Source: an uncultured Bacteroidales bacterium (GTDB taxonomy: Bacteria; Bacteroidota; Bacteroidia; Bacteroidales; Paludibacteraceae). Taken from it: a stretch of DNA of 64,000 bases. The translations under genes and the position numbers were made by a program. The notes under the pieces are model-generated. The model was not told the origin of the DNA. It saw nothing but the letters and a program-made list of their open reading frames with translations, and did no database searches. The stretch lies in the NCBI GenBank assembly GCA_900318245.1, contig ONJT01000019.1, forward strand, positions 1-64,000, in the 5' to 3' direction. Shown one piece after another: positions 16,996-25,891 of the stretch (positions are counted from its first letter, which is position 1; every line of letters starts with the position of its first letter).

Positions 16996-17027
16996 CAAAG
17001 GTACTGCAAAAAAATGAAACATGCAAA
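16996..17027 (-). promoter_or_regulatory. Promoter of plsC
   Basis: Minus-strand TTTG (17024-17027), 20 bp, TACCTTTG (16996-17003), 20 bp before the ATG. Confidence 0.8.
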
Positions 17028-17170
17028 TAAATGGCAGCAAAAATGCACATTACTGCCATTTTGTCAGTCTGAAGGGGTTTGGAACATAGTTTGTACATCG
17101 TTTAGTGACAAACTGATTACGGAATCACGGAATCACATAATTACGAATATTAACTAAAATCACAATAACT

Positions 17171-19237
17171 ATGAATGCAACGACTCAGAACAATCAAAAC
17201 GAAAACCTCAAGAAGTTCGCTATCAACCTCTGTGAGCGGGCTCGGGAAGGCAAATTAGACCCTGTAATCGGCAGGGATGACGAGATCAGACGTGTGCTGC
17301 AGATCCTCTCGCGGCGTACGAAAAACAACCCTATTCTGATCGGCGAACCGGGTGTGGGTAAGACTGCTATCGCAGAAGGTCTCGCCCATCGTATTGTGCG
17401 CGGCGATGTGCCGGAGAACCTGAAGAAGAAACAGATCTACTCGCTCGATATGGGTGCACTTATTGCAGGTGCGAAGTACCAGGGTGAGTTTGAGGAACGA
17501 CTCAAAGGCGTCGTCAACGAAGTGGTGGCCGCCGCAGGCGAGATCATCCTCTTCATCGATGAGATACACACCCTCGTAGGAGCCGGTAAATCCAGCGGTG
17601 CAATGGATGCCGCAAACATATTAAAACCTGCGCTGGCGCGTGGTGACCTGCGCGCTATCGGTGCCACGACTCTCGATGAGTACCAGAAGTATTTCGAAAC
17701 CGATAAAGCCCTCGAGCGTCGATTCCAGAAAGTCATGGTGGATGAACCGGACGAGGCGGCGACTATCTCTATCCTCCGTGGTCTGAAAGAGCGGTATGAG
17801 ACCCATCATAAGGTGCGTATCAAAGACGATGCGATTATCTCGGCTGTCACGCTCTCTGCGCGCTACATCACCGACCGGTTCCTGCCGGATAAGGCCATCG
17901 ACCTGATTGATGAGGCAGCTGCCAAACTGCGTCTGGAGGTAGATTCCAAACCTGAAGAAATCGATACGCTCGACCGCCAAATCAAGCAACTCGAGATAGA
18001 GCGCGAAGCGATCAAGCGCGATAAGGATGAAGCAAAACTCAAAACCATCGAGACGCAACTCGCGGACCTCAAGAAGCAATCCGACGAACTCAACGCGCGT
18101 TGGAACAAAGAGAAAGGCTATGTGGCTACTATCCAGAACGAGAAAGCACGTATCGAGACTCTCAAGCATCAGGCCGAAGTGGCTGAGCGCGAAGGCGATT
18201 ACGGCAAGGTAGCGGAGATACGTTACAGCCAGATTCCTGCCGCGGAAGCGAACATCAAAGCCGCTCAGGAATCCTTGCACGCCATTAGCGACCAAGCCCT
18301 CATCAAAGAGGAAGTCGATGAAGACGATATTGCCGAGGTAGTAGCGCGCTGGACGGGTATCCCCGTAGCAAAGATGATGCAATCAGAGCGCGACAAACTG
18401 CTGCACCTCGAGGAAGAACTGCACAAGCGTATCATCGGCCAGGACGAAGCCATCGCCGCCGTCTCTGATGCCATCCGTCGGAGCCGTGCCGGCCTGCAAG
18501 ACCCCAAACGGCCTATCGGATCCTTCATTTTCCTAGGTACCACCGGTGTGGGTAAGACCGAGTTGGCGAAAGCCCTTGCGGACTACCTCTTCGACGATGA
18601 GAACATGATCACGCGTATCGACATGTCCGAATACCAAGAGAAGTTCAGCGCCACGCGTCTGATCGGTGCACCTCCGGGCTATGTAGGCTATGACGAAGGT
18701 GGTCAATTGACCGAAGCCATCCGTAGAAAACCCTACTCCGTAGTGCTCTTCGATGAGATAGAGAAAGCCCACCCGGATGTGTTCAACGTACTGCTGCAAG
18801 TACTTGATGACGGCCGTCTGACGGATAACAAAGGTCGTGTGGTCAACTTCAAGAACACCCTCATCATTATGACCTCCAACCTCACGGAAGAACAACTCCG
18901 TGCACAGGTTCGACCGGAGTTCATCAACCGTATCGACGATATCATCCACTTCAGCGAACTGACCGAAGACAATATCCGCGACGTCGTCGGACTCCAAGTG
19001 AAACGCATCCACAAGATGCTTGCCGACCAAGGCTTCGACCTCCGTGTCACCGACGATGCAATACGCTACATCGCCAAAGAAGGCTATGACCCGCAATTCG
19101 GTGCACGACCTGTCAAGAGAGCGCTCCAACGCCTCGTGCTCAACGAGCTGTCCAAAGCCATCATCGGCGGTAAGGTCACCCAAGACAAACCCATCATCGT
19201 CGAACTCAAAGACGGCGAACTCCACTTCCGTAATTAA
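17171..19237 (+). CDS. clpB: ClpB-type AAA+ disaggregase lacking the N-terminal domain
   Basis: A 688-residue protein; ClpB is normally about 860. It begins at the linker just before the first ATPase domain. It has NBD1 with Walker A 'GEPGVGKT' and Walker B '[10 protein letters not shown]', a complete coiled-coil middle domain (about 250-370), and NBD2 with 'GTTGVGKT', '[14 protein letters not shown]', sensor 1 'IIMTSN', Arg-finger region 'RPEFINRID' and sensor 2 'FGARPVKR'. The substrate-binding N-domain is absent, and about 20 residues usually found between sensor 1 and the Arg finger are missing in frame. It unfolds aggregated proteins with DnaK. The start ATG at 17171 follows an imperfect ACGGAATC mini-repeat and no Shine-Dalgarno sequence. 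The gene ends in a strong terminator. Confidence 0.88.
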   Translation: MNATTQNNQNENLKKFAINLCERAREGKLDPVIGRDDEIRRVLQILSRRTKNNPILIGEPGVGKTAIAEGLAHRIVRGDVPENLKKKQIYSLDMGALIAGAKYQGEFEERLKGVVNEVVAAAGEIILFIDEIHTLVGAGKSSGAMDAANILKPALARGDLRAIGATTLDEYQKYFETDKALERRFQKVMVDEPDEAATISILRGLKERYETHHKVRIKDDAIISAVTLSARYITDRFLPDKAIDLIDEAAAKLRLEVDSKPEEIDTLDRQIKQLEIEREAIKRDKDEAKLKTIETQLADLKKQSDELNARWNKEKGYVATIQNEKARIETLKHQAEVAEREGDYGKVAEIRYSQIPAAEANIKAAQESLHAISDQALIKEEVDEDDIAEVVARWTGIPVAKMMQSERDKLLHLEEELHKRIIGQDEAIAAVSDAIRRSRAGLQDPKRPIGSFIFLGTTGVGKTELAKALADYLFDDENMITRIDMSEYQEKFSATRLIGAPPGYVGYDEGGQLTEAIRRKPYSVVLFDEIEKAHPDVFNVLLQVLDDGRLTDNKGRVVNFKNTLIIMTSNLTEEQLRAQVRPEFINRIDDIIHFSELTEDNIRDVVGLQVKRIHKMLADQGFDLRVTDDAIRYIAKEGYDPQFGARPVKRALQRLVLNELSKAIIGGKVTQDKPIIVELKDGELHFRN

Positions 19238-19240
19238 AGA

Positions 19241-19268
19241 AAAGAGCGTTTCGGCGCTCTTTTTTTTT
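19241..19268 (+). terminator. Rho-independent terminator of clpB
   Basis: An AAAGAGCG/CGCTCTTT stem with a 6-nt loop, followed by a T run to 19268. The T run overlaps the TTTG -33 element of the next promoter (19266-19269). Confidence 0.88.
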
Positions 19269-19297
19269 GCGTATATCAAAAAAAAGCAGTACCTTTG
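19266..19297 (+). promoter_or_regulatory. Promoter of the FecCD permease-panB operon
   Basis: TTTG (19266-19269), a 20-bp spacer beginning CGTATATCA with an A tract, TACCTTTG (19290-19297), 18 bp before the ATG. Confidence 0.82.
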
Positions 19298-19315
19298 CAT
19301 CGTTTTTTGAAAACG

Positions 19316-20278
19316 ATGAAGCGAAACGCAATCATATTTATCGGATTGAGTGCCCTGCTGGCTGTCCTTTTCTGCCTCGATGTATGCAGCGGCAGCCTTT
19401 GGCTGTGGCCCTTTGGCGAACTCAATCCGATGGAGCAAAACATCATGCACGCTATCCGCTTGCCGAAGGCCATCACGGCGATCTTAGCCGGTGCCGCTCT
19501 ATCCGTTTCGGGTCTGATCATGCAGACGCTTTTCCGCAACCCCTTAGCCGGTCCTTATACGCTTGGCGTCAGTTCCGGCGCCAGCCTGGGAGTCGCGTTG
19601 CTCACGATGCTGGGAGCGTTCATTCCTTCATTCCTTCATTCCTTCAGCCTTCCTACGGCGGCCTGCATCGGCGCAATCGCTGTGTTGCTGCTCGTGTTGG
19701 CGGTCAGTCGGCGGGTGACCAATAACGTCAGTCTGTTGATAGTCGGTTTGATGTTCGGCTCTATCGCCGGTGCGTTGGTGAGCCTGTTGCAGAACTTCGC
19801 CAACCCCGATGCGCTCAAGCTGTTCATCGTCTGGACACTCGGTAGTCTCAGCAGCGTCGGTTGGGGCGATATGCAGATGCTGGCACCTATCCTCTTGCTC
19901 GGCACCCTCTTTGTGCTCCTCACGGTCAAACCGCTGAACGGATTGCTCTTAGGCGAAGACTACGCGCGTGGATTAGGCATCCATGTCTCACGCACACGTT
20001 TATATATTGTGTTGGCGACAGGACTCTTGGCGGGTGGTGTCACCGCTTTCTGCGGACCTATCGCCTTTATCGGTGTCGCGGTGCCGCATATCGCTCGAGG
20101 TCTTTTTAACACCTCCAACCATCGTATCACCCTTCCGGCATCGGCGCTGATAGGCGCGTGCCTGCTGTTGGTATGCGACGTCCTCTGCTCGCTCTTCATC
20201 TACCCGCTGCCTATCAGTACGGTCAGTGCGTTGTTCGGAGCGCCGATTATTATCTGGATCATTCTAAAAAACAAATAA
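19316..20278 (+). CDS. FecCD-family ABC transporter permease (iron siderophore/cobalamin type)
   Basis: A 320-residue inner-membrane permease of the BtuC/FecCD family with about nine or ten helices. Family landmarks are 'RLPKAITAILAGAALSVSG', 'TLFRNPLAGPYTLGVSSGAS', 'GLGIHVSRTRLY' and 'FCGPIAFIGVAVPHIAR'. Its partners, a BtuF/FepB-type binding protein and a BtuD-type ATPase, are not adjacent, so it is an orphan permease here. The ATG at 19316 is used, not an in-frame ATG at 19295 that overlaps the -7 promoter element. The segment at about residues 101-113 is encoded by a CATTCCTT mini-repeat. panB follows after 3 bp. Confidence 0.88.
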   Translation: MKRNAIIFIGLSALLAVLFCLDVCSGSLWLWPFGELNPMEQNIMHAIRLPKAITAILAGAALSVSGLIMQTLFRNPLAGPYTLGVSSGASLGVALLTMLGAFIPSFLHSFSLPTAACIGAIAVLLLVLAVSRRVTNNVSLLIVGLMFGSIAGALVSLLQNFANPDALKLFIVWTLGSLSSVGWGDMQMLAPILLLGTLFVLLTVKPLNGLLLGEDYARGLGIHVSRTRLYIVLATGLLAGGVTAFCGPIAFIGVAVPHIARGLFNTSNHRITLPASALIGACLLLVCDVLCSLFIYPLPISTVSALFGAPIIIWIILKNK

Positions 20279-20281
20279 ACA

Positions 20282-21097
20282 ATGTCTGTACATGTACAAA
20301 ATAGCCGAATGACGACCTCCAAACTGCGTCAGATGAAAGCCAACGGCGAGAAGATCGCCATGTTGACCAGTTATGATTTCACCCTTGCTTCCCTCGTGGA
20401 CGAAGCCGGCATCGACATGTTGCTTGTCGGCGACAGTGCCAGCAACGTCGTTTGCGGAAACAATTATACCCTGCCTATCACGGTGGATGAGATGATCTTC
20501 CTCACCAAAGGTGTCGTACGTGCGGCGCAACATGCCCTCGTGGTTTGCGACATGCCCTTTGGCAGTTACCAAGTGAGCGAAGAGGACGCGGTGCGCAATG
20601 CCATCAAGATCCTCAAAGAATCTGGTTGCGATGCGGTCAAACTCGAAGGTGGTGAAGAGATCCTGCCCGCCATTCGCCATATGATTCAGGCCGGCATACC
20701 CGTAATGGGCCACCTCGGACTCACGCCGCAATCTGTCAACCAATTCGGAGGATACGGGCTGCGTGCCAAAGAAGAGAAAGAAGCGGACAAACTGCTGCAC
20801 GACGCCAAACTGTTGGACGAAGCCGGTTGTTTCTCTATCGTGCTCGAGAAGATTCCTGCGGCGCTTGCCGCCAAAGTCACCAAAGCCGTCTCTTGCCCCG
20901 TAATCGGCATCGGTGCGGGAAACCAATGCGACGGACAAGTACTCGTATTGCACGATATGTTAGGTCTCAACCAAGGCTTCAAGCCGAAGTTCCTGCGCCA
21001 CTTCGCGCACCTGGCCGACGAAGTCAAATCCGCCGTAAGCGAATATATCTCCGGCGTCAAAGACAGTACTTTCCCAAATGCGGAAGAGAGTTATTAA
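20282..21097 (+). CDS. panB: 3-methyl-2-oxobutanoate hydroxymethyltransferase
   Basis: A 271-residue protein with the PanB TIM-barrel motifs 'MLTSYDFTLASLVDEAGID', 'LLVGDSASNVVCG', 'GCDAVKLEGGEE', 'PVMGHLGLTPQSVNQFGGY' and 'CPVIGIGAGNQCDGQVLV'. It transfers a hydroxymethyl group from 5,10-methylene-THF to 2-oxoisovalerate, the first step to pantothenate and CoA. Length is normal. It is probably co-transcribed with the permease upstream (3-bp gap) and overlaps the deacetylase downstream by 20 bp. Confidence 0.94.
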   Translation: MSVHVQNSRMTTSKLRQMKANGEKIAMLTSYDFTLASLVDEAGIDMLLVGDSASNVVCGNNYTLPITVDEMIFLTKGVVRAAQHALVVCDMPFGSYQVSEEDAVRNAIKILKESGCDAVKLEGGEEILPAIRHMIQAGIPVMGHLGLTPQSVNQFGGYGLRAKEEKEADKLLHDAKLLDEAGCFSIVLEKIPAALAAKVTKAVSCPVIGIGAGNQCDGQVLVLHDMLGLNQGFKPKFLRHFAHLADEVKSAVSEYISGVKDSTFPNAEESY

Positions 21098-21677
21098 ATC
21101 GATATTCCAAGCGCTCTATCCGTACGGAGTCTTCTGTGCGGATAAACGCGCTGTGTACCTCACTTTCGACGATGGTCCAATCCCTGAAGTGACGCCGAGA
21201 GTGCTCGCGATATTAGCGAAGTACAAGGTCAAAGCAACCTTCTTCATGGTGGGTGAGAATATCGACAAACATCCCGAGGTCTACGAGCAAGTCGTGCAAG
21301 CCGGACATTCCATCGGCAACCATTCCTACAACCACCTCAAGGGTTGGCGCACTTCTTTCAAAACCTATATGGAGAATGTGAACAAGTGGCCGAAAAAGAC
21401 TACCCTTTTCCGTCCTCCTTACGGCAAAGCCACCCTCCGTCAACGCATCGCCTTGCATAAGATGGGCTATACCCTCATCTATTGGGATATTCTCACGCGC
21501 GACTATGATGCTTCTGTAACGCCGGAACAGATGTTACGTCTCATTCAGCGTGATACGCGACCGGGGTCCATCATCAATTTCCATGACTCGCTCAAGTCGA
21601 ACGAGCGAATGCTTACCGTCCTTCCGCAAGCTATCGAATGGCTACAAAAAGAGGGCTACGTTCTCGCAGCCCTCTAA
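21078..21677 (+). CDS. Polysaccharide deacetylase family protein
   Basis: A 199-residue NodB-homology (CE4) domain protein. It shows motif 1 'LTFDDGP' (Asp31 and Asp32), motif 2 'HSIGNHSYNH' with the metal-binding His pair, motif 3 'FRPPYG', 'YWDILTRDYD' and the late 'INFHDS'. Such enzymes remove N-acetyl groups from cell-surface glycans such as peptidoglycan or poly-GlcNAc. No convincing signal peptide is visible, only a short hydrophobic patch at 10-20, so its location is uncertain. It overlaps the end of panB by 20 bp and is convergent with the ROK kinase. Confidence 0.88.
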   Translation: MRKRVIKSIFQALYPYGVFCADKRAVYLTFDDGPIPEVTPRVLAILAKYKVKATFFMVGENIDKHPEVYEQVVQAGHSIGNHSYNHLKGWRTSFKTYMENVNKWPKKTTLFRPPYGKATLRQRIALHKMGYTLIYWDILTRDYDASVTPEQMLRLIQRDTRPGSIINFHDSLKSNERMLTVLPQAIEWLQKEGYVLAAL

Positions 21678-21694
21678 TCTCTAATCTCTTAGTT

Positions 21695-22651
21695 TTACCA
21701 AGCCAAACTCGATGCGCCGAGAATCGCCGCGTCGCTGTCTTTGAGTACAGAGATCGAAACAGGGATCTTACCCTTCCAGATCGGCATCAGGTTCGCATCC
21801 AGTGCCTCACGAATCGGATCCATGATCCAGTGACCCGACTTAGTCAAACCGCCAAAGAGGATGATAGCCTCCGGGCTGGAGAAATGAACGAAGTCCGCCA
21901 GTTTCTCACCGAGCAGACGACCCGTATAATCGAAGATCTGTTTTGCTACCAAGTCTCCCTTCTCCGCTGCATCAAACACGTCCTTACTCGTGATATGATC
22001 GATGTCGGCTACCTCGCGCAGGATCGTCGGCTGCGTCGTACTGGTCACAATCTCCTTCGCAGTGCGTGCCACACCTGTCGCCGAAGCATATGCTTCAATA
22101 CATCCCTTCTGACCACAACCACAGAGACGACCATTGCCACTATGGTCGATTTTGCAGTGACCTAACTCACCCGCAAAACCGTCATGACCGTACAGCAACT
22201 TACCGTCAATCACAATACCCGAACCAACACCCGTACCAAGGGTAATCACGATGAAGTTCTTCATGCCGCGAGCACTACCGTAGATCATCTCGCCTTGTGC
22301 GGCTGCATTGGCGTCGTTGGTAATCGTGCACTTCACGCCCATACGCTCGCTGATCAACTTAGCAAACGGCACAACACCCTTCCAAGGCAGATTCGGAGCC
22401 TGCTCGATGCAACCCGAATAGAAATTTGCGTTCGGCGCACCGCAACCTACACCGACTACGTCAGCCATCGTGATACCTTCGTCTGCCACGAGCTGTTTCA
22501 GACCCGCGCAGAGCACATCGCAGTACTCGTCGATATCCGGATACTGCTGGGTAGGGATAGAATTACTGCGAAGAACTTTACCTTCTTCATTTACCAGACC
22601 GAACTTGGTACCTGTTCCTCCCAAGTCGATTCCTAAAGCATACTTTTTCAT
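21695..22651 (-). CDS. glk: ROK-family sugar kinase (glucokinase-like)
   Basis: A 318-residue ROK protein: ATP phosphate loop 'GIDLGGTGTKFGLV', catalytic region 'ITNDANAAAQGEMIYG', 'TLGTGVGSGIV', and the zinc-binding ROK signature with His of 'GELGHCKI' and the cysteines of 'CGCGQKGCIEAYAS'. There is no DNA-binding N-terminal domain, so it is a kinase and not a repressor. It probably phosphorylates glucose or a related hexose. It starts 2 bp after the peptidase stop and would be the last gene of the long surface operon. Confidence 0.9.
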   Translation of the reverse strand: MKKYALGIDLGGTGTKFGLVNEEGKVLRSNSIPTQQYPDIDEYCDVLCAGLKQLVADEGITMADVVGVGCGAPNANFYSGCIEQAPNLPWKGVVPFAKLISERMGVKCTITNDANAAAQGEMIYGSARGMKNFIVITLGTGVGSGIVIDGKLLYGHDGFAGELGHCKIDHSGNGRLCGCGQKGCIEAYASATGVARTAKEIVTSTTQPTILREVADIDHITSKDVFDAAEKGDLVAKQIFDYTGRLLGEKLADFVHFSSPEAIILFGGLTKSGHWIMDPIREALDANLMPIWKGKIPVSISVLKDSDAAILGASSLAW

Positions 22652-22653
22652 GT

Positions 22654-24636
22654 TTATAGATTGTTTTGTAAAAACTTCAAAATCCTATTATGCATATGCG
22701 CTGCTGTATTGCCTTTACGCAGATGATGATTATCATCCGTGTATATCTGCATCTCAAACTGCTTATCGGCTTGCACCAACGCGTCGATATACTGCCATGT
22801 ATGTTGGGCATGAACATTATCATCCGCCGTACCATGAATGATCAGCACATTGCCCGACAAATCCTTGGCGCGCGGCAGTAGCGAAGCCTGCTCGTATCCG
22901 CGTGCATTTACCTGCGGGCGGCGCATATATCGCTCCGTATAAGCCGAGTCGTAAAGTCTCCAATCGGTCACAGGCGCAATTGCCACACCGGCCTTGAACG
23001 GATGCCCCTGCTGACTCATCGTCATCAGCGTCTGATAACCGCCGTAACTCCACCCCATAATCGCCATGCGTTCTCCGTCGATATCCGGTCGTTTAGCTAT
23101 CTCCTTCGCCGCAGCAATCAGGTCCTCCGCCTCTTTCACACCCAGATTCATATACGTCTCATTACGCCAAGCTCTACCTTTGCAATCGCTACCCCGCGGA
23201 TCAACGATCAGCACCGCATAACCGGCTTCCACCAATGCGTACTCAAATTTCTTACGCCACCGGTTCAGCACCCGCTGACTCTGCGGACCGCTATAATGCA
23301 TCACGACCAAAGGACATTTATCTGCATTCGGCATCATTAACATGGCCTCCAGGTTATTGATGCGTATCAATTCCGGCTCCGGTAGCTCATTCACCTGCCA
23401 TGCTTCCTTCACCTCCGCATTATCCTCGATCGTCCTTTCTACCTTACACTTTACACCATCCACCTTACACAAACTATACGTATTCGGCGTCTCAAAACTC
23501 TGGTAGCAGAACACCGCTTTCGTCGCTTCTTTATCAAATCGCGCAGACCACATGCCTTCTTTATCCGTGAGTTGCGAAACCGCTCCTTTCTTCAGACTGA
23601 CCGCGTAGATCTGTCGTGTACTCGGCGTAGCCGCAGCCTGGTAATACAGCGTTTGTGTCTTTTCGTTCACCCCATAGATTGCCGTGACATCCATACCCTC
23701 CGGCGTCAACGCACGCACTCTCACACCATCGCTGCCGTACAGATACGCTCTTCGCCAACCTTCCTGTTCACTCACTACGATGATCTTACCGTCGCTCAAC
23801 CACAACCACTGATCGAACAGGCTGTAGTCCACGAAGTATTTCTTGCTCTCTTCGCGGTACCATGGAGCCGAAACGGTCGATTTGGCATTGCAATCAAACA
23901 CCTCCATCTTCGTCTGGTCGCGGTTCACACGAAGCACAAACAAACGGTCCTCTTTATACCATCTCAGCCGCGGGAAATACACGTCACTCTCTCGCTCATT
24001 CACTAATTCCTTCAACGTTAGTATCCCTTTCGTCGCCACGTCATAGATGCACACACTCGCCTTTGCGTTAGCACAACCTGCCTTCGGATAACGCAAACTC
24101 TCCAACCGCGGGTATTGGGTGTCGGAATATACGTCCCAACTGAATGTCGGCACTTCCGTCTCATCCAACTTCACGAACGCCAGGCTCTTCGAATCGGGAC
24201 TCCATGCGAACAGAGCCGTCGTAGCAAACTCCTCTTCGTACAACCAATCCGCCACTCCGTTGATGATATCCGTATTCTCGTCTTTCGTCACCGCCACTTC
24301 GGTGCCGAAATCCAACTTGTGTACATACAGGTTATTGCCTTTCGCAAACGCCACATAGCGCCCGTTCGGACTCATCACCGCATCCCTCACTCGCTCATCC
24401 TCTAATCCACTAACCCCTAACTGTTTCCGCGTCTTGCGCAGCGTATCTACAATATACCAATCCGCCACTTCCGAATGACGGAAGATCTTCTGCGCGTTCT
24501 CTTTCTCCAGGCGATAACGACCGGTTACCTCTACACCTAAAATAGAGTCCTGCTCCGCCACACTCAGCGTCTTCGCGTTATACTCTCCGCCCAAAATCCC
24601 GGTCAACACCGATAATATAATCAATAATCCTTTCAT
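22654..24636 (-). CDS. Dipeptidyl-peptidase IV-like S9 serine peptidase
   Basis: A 660-residue secreted peptidase: a short signal peptide (about 1-16), an eight-bladed beta-propeller (about 40-400) with the DPP-IV glutamate motif 'VADWLYEEEF', and a C-terminal alpha/beta-hydrolase domain. The catalytic Ser lies in 'MGWSYGGYQTLM', the Asp in 'HGTADDNVH' and the His in 'TDDNHHL'. It removes X-Pro or X-Ala dipeptides from peptide N-termini in the periplasm. It overlaps the upstream tagged protein by 4 bp (ATGA). It is somewhat shorter than typical Bacteroidales DPP-IV (about 710-740). Confidence 0.9.
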   Translation of the reverse strand: MKGLLIILSVLTGILGGEYNAKTLSVAEQDSILGVEVTGRYRLEKENAQKIFRHSEVADWYIVDTLRKTRKQLGVSGLEDERVRDAVMSPNGRYVAFAKGNNLYVHKLDFGTEVAVTKDENTDIINGVADWLYEEEFATTALFAWSPDSKSLAFVKLDETEVPTFSWDVYSDTQYPRLESLRYPKAGCANAKASVCIYDVATKGILTLKELVNERESDVYFPRLRWYKEDRLFVLRVNRDQTKMEVFDCNAKSTVSAPWYREESKKYFVDYSLFDQWLWLSDGKIIVVSEQEGWRRAYLYGSDGVRVRALTPEGMDVTAIYGVNEKTQTLYYQAAATPSTRQIYAVSLKKGAVSQLTDKEGMWSARFDKEATKAVFCYQSFETPNTYSLCKVDGVKCKVERTIEDNAEVKEAWQVNELPEPELIRINNLEAMLMMPNADKCPLVVMHYSGPQSQRVLNRWRKKFEYALVEAGYAVLIVDPRGSDCKGRAWRNETYMNLGVKEAEDLIAAAKEIAKRPDIDGERMAIMGWSYGGYQTLMTMSQQGHPFKAGVAIAPVTDWRLYDSAYTERYMRRPQVNARGYEQASLLPRAKDLSGNVLIIHGTADDNVHAQHTWQYIDALVQADKQFEMQIYTDDNHHLRKGNTAAHMHNRILKFLQNNL

Positions 24637-25889
24637 TCTTTCACTCTTTCAACTTTAACTCCCGTTAATGTATATGTCTCTCCTTGTCGGAGAATGAGCA
24701 CTTGCCCATTATGCAGTATCTTCTGATAACTGGTTTCTGAATCCTGAACACTCTCAATCCCCACCATCGCCTCAGGGTGACAAGTGAACGCAAACAGCTC
24801 TGTCGGCATCATCGTCCCCAGCAGTCCCATCGGCGAATTGCCCGGATCGGCTTGGAACAAACCCGCATACAGATCCTCGTAGTTTCCTGCATGAGCGATA
24901 TCCAGCCACAGCACATAGTTCTTTCCCGCTATCGTCGTCCAAAACAGTGTCTGGTCACCTTCGTGATATACCTTCCAAGGCGAAGCCTTTGCTGTCACCT
25001 GCGTCCCACTATATCCTATCGGCGTACCTGTCGGCACATGCGTGAGATAAGCCGTGTCTGTACCCACAAACGTGATCTGATAGTGCTGATTATCGTCGTA
25101 CACATTCGCTTCTGCGCGCCCCATCTTGCCATTCACCGGCACACCCGTCAAAGCTATATTCGTCGCGCGATTGACGTACATATACACGCCCGAAGTACCC
25201 GCCTCTTCAAACGCCCTCTCGCTCGTATTCACCTCTTCCCATTGATACACCGCCCATAGCGTGTCATTCGCGGGGTTGTAACGTTTGTTCGCACGGTGGT
25301 ATGCCGGTTCCTCATAGATCGTCCAAAACGCCGTATTACTCCATCCTCGGAACCGCCAGTGGTCTTCGTCCTCCAACCATGGCAGCATCACGCCGCTCAT
25401 CCCCTCTTCTTCCATCAGCGTATCTATCGGTGTGTCGCCGCGCATCAGCACCACGCTCATCGGCGCGTGCGGGGTATACTCGATCGTGAACGCATCGATG
25501 TATACAGAACTCTGCACACCCGTCACTTTAATCTCCAGTTTGTCCACGTCATGCTGCTGCCCGCGAAACACCTCCACGTCTTCGCTCACGCTCTGCCAAC
25601 TCACGCTTTTTTCCGCCAACTGCGTATTGTTGCACGCCACTTCTATCGTCCCTGCCCCGCTCTTCGCATTAGCCCGCATCGCCAGCGACACGCGCTCTAC
25701 GGTAATTCCACCCATATTACTCAGCGTCAACACAGCCTCATCGCCCGCACGCACTTGGCCCTTGTTATACGTATTCGCATAACTGACCTCGATGTCGTTC
25801 GGCTTCGTCCCGCCTTCTGCTAACGTCACCGTGTTCTTGCTCTCCACGGTCCACGTCATCACGCTCAGTATAATGACCAACAACTTCAT
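24633..25889 (-). CDS. Secreted protein of unknown function with C-terminal tag
   Basis: A 418-residue protein with a signal peptide (about 1-17). A beta-rich domain (about 20-140) follows, then a Listeria-Bacteroides-like segment ('HWRFRGWSNTAFWTIYEEPA'), a further beta domain and a C-terminal tag 'KILHNGQVLILRQGETYTL'. The tag matches those of the two nucleases and the amylase in this window. No catalytic motif is recognised. It follows the adhesin at 25892 by 2 bp and overlaps the peptidase downstream by 4 bp. Confidence 0.75.
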   Translation of the reverse strand: MKLLVIILSVMTWTVESKNTVTLAEGGTKPNDIEVSYANTYNKGQVRAGDEAVLTLSNMGGITVERVSLAMRANAKSGAGTIEVACNNTQLAEKSVSWQSVSEDVEVFRGQQHDVDKLEIKVTGVQSSVYIDAFTIEYTPHAPMSVVLMRGDTPIDTLMEEEGMSGVMLPWLEDEDHWRFRGWSNTAFWTIYEEPAYHRANKRYNPANDTLWAVYQWEEVNTSERAFEEAGTSGVYMYVNRATNIALTGVPVNGKMGRAEANVYDDNQHYQITFVGTDTAYLTHVPTGTPIGYSGTQVTAKASPWKVYHEGDQTLFWTTIAGKNYVLWLDIAHAGNYEDLYAGLFQADPGNSPMGLLGTMMPTELFAFTCHPEAMVGIESVQDSETSYQKILHNGQVLILRQGETYTLTGVKVERVKE

Positions 25890-25891
25890 GC

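Noticed and set aside
16925-17098. Upstream ATG giving a 257-residue plsC product
   Set aside because: The extension contains the plsC promoter and lacks homology to the acyltransferase N-terminus.
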